A stretch of 41,738 nucleotides of DNA from Anaerolineae bacterium (GTDB taxonomy: Bacteria; Chloroflexota; Anaerolineae; 4572-78; J111): assembly GCA_016931895.1 (NCBI GenBank), contig JAFGDY010000163.1, positions 1 through 41,738 on the forward strand, read 5' to 3'. Positions 40,645 through 41,738 of the stretch are shown here, in pieces. The notes beneath the pieces were generated by a model. That model had not been told where the DNA came from. It was given only the letters and a program-made list of their open reading frames with translations, and made no database searches. A program made the translations under genes and the position numbers. The first letter of the stretch is position 1. The number at the start of each line of letters is the position of its first letter.

Positions 40645-41364
40645 CTATTGGGGCTTAGTTTTAACCGGCGAGGCAAACCCGGCCGTCACAATGGCCACAA
40701 GCAAAAAAACAAGGCCAAACCCGGCAAAAACAAACCCCATAACAAGAAGAACCGTGGCTGCTTCGGCTTGACTGTTAAAATAATCCTGGCGATTACCACC
40801 GGAAAGAAAATCCGCGTTCAGGCTGACCCCGTCATTGGTCTTCACCTGGCCGATGACAAAAACCGGGTTGCCCATCCGAAACCCTTGATATTCCAGCGTT
40901 TCATATTCAATGGGGTTCAACGTGGTTTGCCAAACTTCGGGCGCGTTAAGCAGGTCGTAATCCGTGTTCCCCACTCTCACCCGGCCCTCCGGCAAATCCA
41001 GCCATAAGGCCGGCGTCACCCGTTCAACCAGGGACCATACTTCGTCACATTCGTAATCGCCATCGTCGTCTTCGTCATCCTCGTCGTCACATTCAATCCC
41101 CTGGTATTGGCGGGCAATGTAAGCCACCAACCCTTCAAAACGAGGGGTGTTTTGCTCACTTATGCGTCCCTCAATCGCAACCGGAGTTCCTGAAGAAATA
41201 TCGCCCAATTGGGCCAGGGTGTAGAGCGGGATTTGGGCGGCCTGTTGGGTTTCCTGTTGGGTATGGAAATACCCCCATAAAAAGCCCCCACCAATCACGG
41301 CAAAAACGGCGCCAATAAAGCCAAAAACCAGGCTGATCAGATGTTCTTCAAACCAGCGGCCCAT
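40645..41364 (-). CDS. two-helix membrane protein, GIDE/DUF3592-like
   Basis: A 239-residue protein with one membrane helix near each end (~10-33 and ~205-228) and a ~165-residue loop between. The loop carries GTPVAIEGRISEQNTP and ENPVFVIG-like (GNPVFVIGQVKTNDG) segments, reminiscent of the OB-like fold of GIDE-type E3-ligase-related proteins, but there is no RING domain. A distinctive acidic insert CDDEDDEDDDGDYEC is bracketed by two cysteines and could bind a cation or form a disulfide. No Shine-Dalgarno is obvious. Function unknown; the family similarity is a tentative impression. Confidence 0.75.
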   Translation of the reverse strand: MGRWFEEHLISLVFGFIGAVFAVIGGGFLWGYFHTQQETQQAAQIPLYTLAQLGDISSGTPVAIEGRISEQNTPRFEGLVAYIARQYQGIECDDEDDEDDDGDYECDEVWSLVERVTPALWLDLPEGRVRVGNTDYDLLNAPEVWQTTLNPIEYETLEYQGFRMGNPVFVIGQVKTNDGVSLNADFLSGGNRQDYFNSQAEAATVLLVMGFVFAGFGLVFLLVAIVTAGFASPVKTKPQ

Positions 41365-41377
41365 TCCGCCATTCCTT

Positions 41378-41662
41378 TTATTGGCCTAATCGCCGTTTGC
41401 ACTCGTCCAAGATTTCTGCGGTGCGGCTGGCTCCAACGCGGGTCACGCCCAGCGCCCGCACTGCCAGCAATCTGTCTAACGAGCGCACTCCACCCGCTGC
41501 TTTAACCTGAACGTGCGCCGGAGAATGTTGGCGCATTAACTGCAAATCCTCGTCCGTGGCCCCGCCCGGAGCATAACCGGTCGAGGTCTTGACCCAATCG
41601 GCATTCAGCTCGCCGCAGATTTCGCACAGTCGGATTTTCTGGGCGTCATTCAGATCTTGAAT
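41378..41662 (-). pseudogene. deoC: 5'-truncated deoxyribose-phosphate aldolase (deoC)
   Basis: A 94-codon remnant matching the C-terminal ~40% of DeoC, which splits deoxyribose 5-phosphate. Visible: ADWVKTSTGYAPGGATDEDL with the Schiff-base lysine, VQVKAAGGVRSLDRLLAVRAL with the second catalytic lysine, and GASRTAEILDECKRRLG at the end. Reading upstream, homology stops near DLNDAQKIRLCEI and an in-frame TAA occurs at 41663-41665. A reverse-strand terminator sits directly beyond, so the N-terminal barrel strands are absent and no start codon is available. It is either a true deletion remnant or an assembly junction. Confidence 0.75.
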
Positions 41663-41665
41663 TTA

Positions 41666-41706
41666 GAATAAAAAATGGGCGGGCTGCGAGTTGCGCAGAA
41701 CCGCCC
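41666..41706 (-). terminator. intrinsic terminator upstream of the deoC remnant
   Basis: On the reverse strand GGGCGG, then CTGCG-CAACT-CGCAG, then CCGCCC forms a two-part stem, followed by ATTTTTTATTC. It would end a transcript entering from the right and shows that the deoC fragment is not continuous with a 5' part here. No gene is seen in the last 32 bases. Confidence 0.85.
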
Positions 41707-41738
41707 TTGGGTAGAGAATTTGGCTATGAACACACAAA

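Overview
The window looks like a chromosomal segment of an uncultured Chloroflexota bacterium, most likely of Anaerolineae type. This is inference, from the large GT-C membrane glycosyltransferases with beta-rich tails, the Ser/Thr kinase with a sensor-like ectodomain, the secreted protein ending in YLPLMLKN, the tandem AbrB-type regulator, and the way housekeeping genes are scattered in short operons. I see no phage, plasmid, insertion-sequence transposase, CRISPR array, rRNA or tRNA.

Layout. (1) 226-9106: three consecutive reverse-strand genes for very large polytopic GT-C-like glycosyltransferases, then a divergent GT2 dolichol-phosphate-mannose-synthase-like enzyme. This is probably a surface-glycan or lipid-linked sugar locus. 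(2) 9112-12379: a tightly overlapping operon of a DtxR/MntR-type metal regulator, a flavoprotein of the PPC-decarboxylase fold and a DUF4139 protein, with a near-consensus promoter. (3) 12431-15505: eno-malQ operon (glycolysis and alpha-glucan handling). (4) 15762-17288: another membrane glycosyltransferase-like protein, apparently leaderless. (5) 17318-20483: a coiled-coil protein and selB. (6) 20609-23122: NUDIX hydrolase, DUF2344 protein, and a secreted protein with an LPVSG cell-wall-type tail. (7) 23121-25630: birA, hflX and a small membrane protein. (8) 25816-28932: HIT hydrolase and a membrane Ser/Thr kinase. (9) 29285-31094: a PhoB-box-like array and a two-gene secreted-protein cassette flanked by related repeats. 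(10) 31187-33336: a zinc-finger membrane protein, a double AbrB-like regulator and an RsbR-like PAS-STAS protein. (11) 33593-35848: GMC oxidoreductase and a zinc-ribbon/glycine-repeat protein. (12) 35845-41706: a DUF4013, RNase H and lysoplasmalogenase operon, a carboxypeptidase-Taq and miaA operon, a GIDE-like membrane protein, and a 5'-truncated deoC.

The most striking non-genic signal is at least twelve arrays of degenerate tandem heptamers. Different 7-bp words follow one another in strict 7-bp register. The arrays sit inside membrane-protein genes, at start codons and over stop codons. A second signal is a family of four nested palindromes of roughly 60-150 bp (one inside a coding sequence), a third is a two-copy repeat of about 75 bp, and a fourth is a pair of repeats of about 55 bp flanking the secreted cassette. 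Several promoters of the TTGnnn-N17/18-TAnnnT type can be placed. Two of them put the start codon about where transcription should begin, suggesting leaderless mRNAs.
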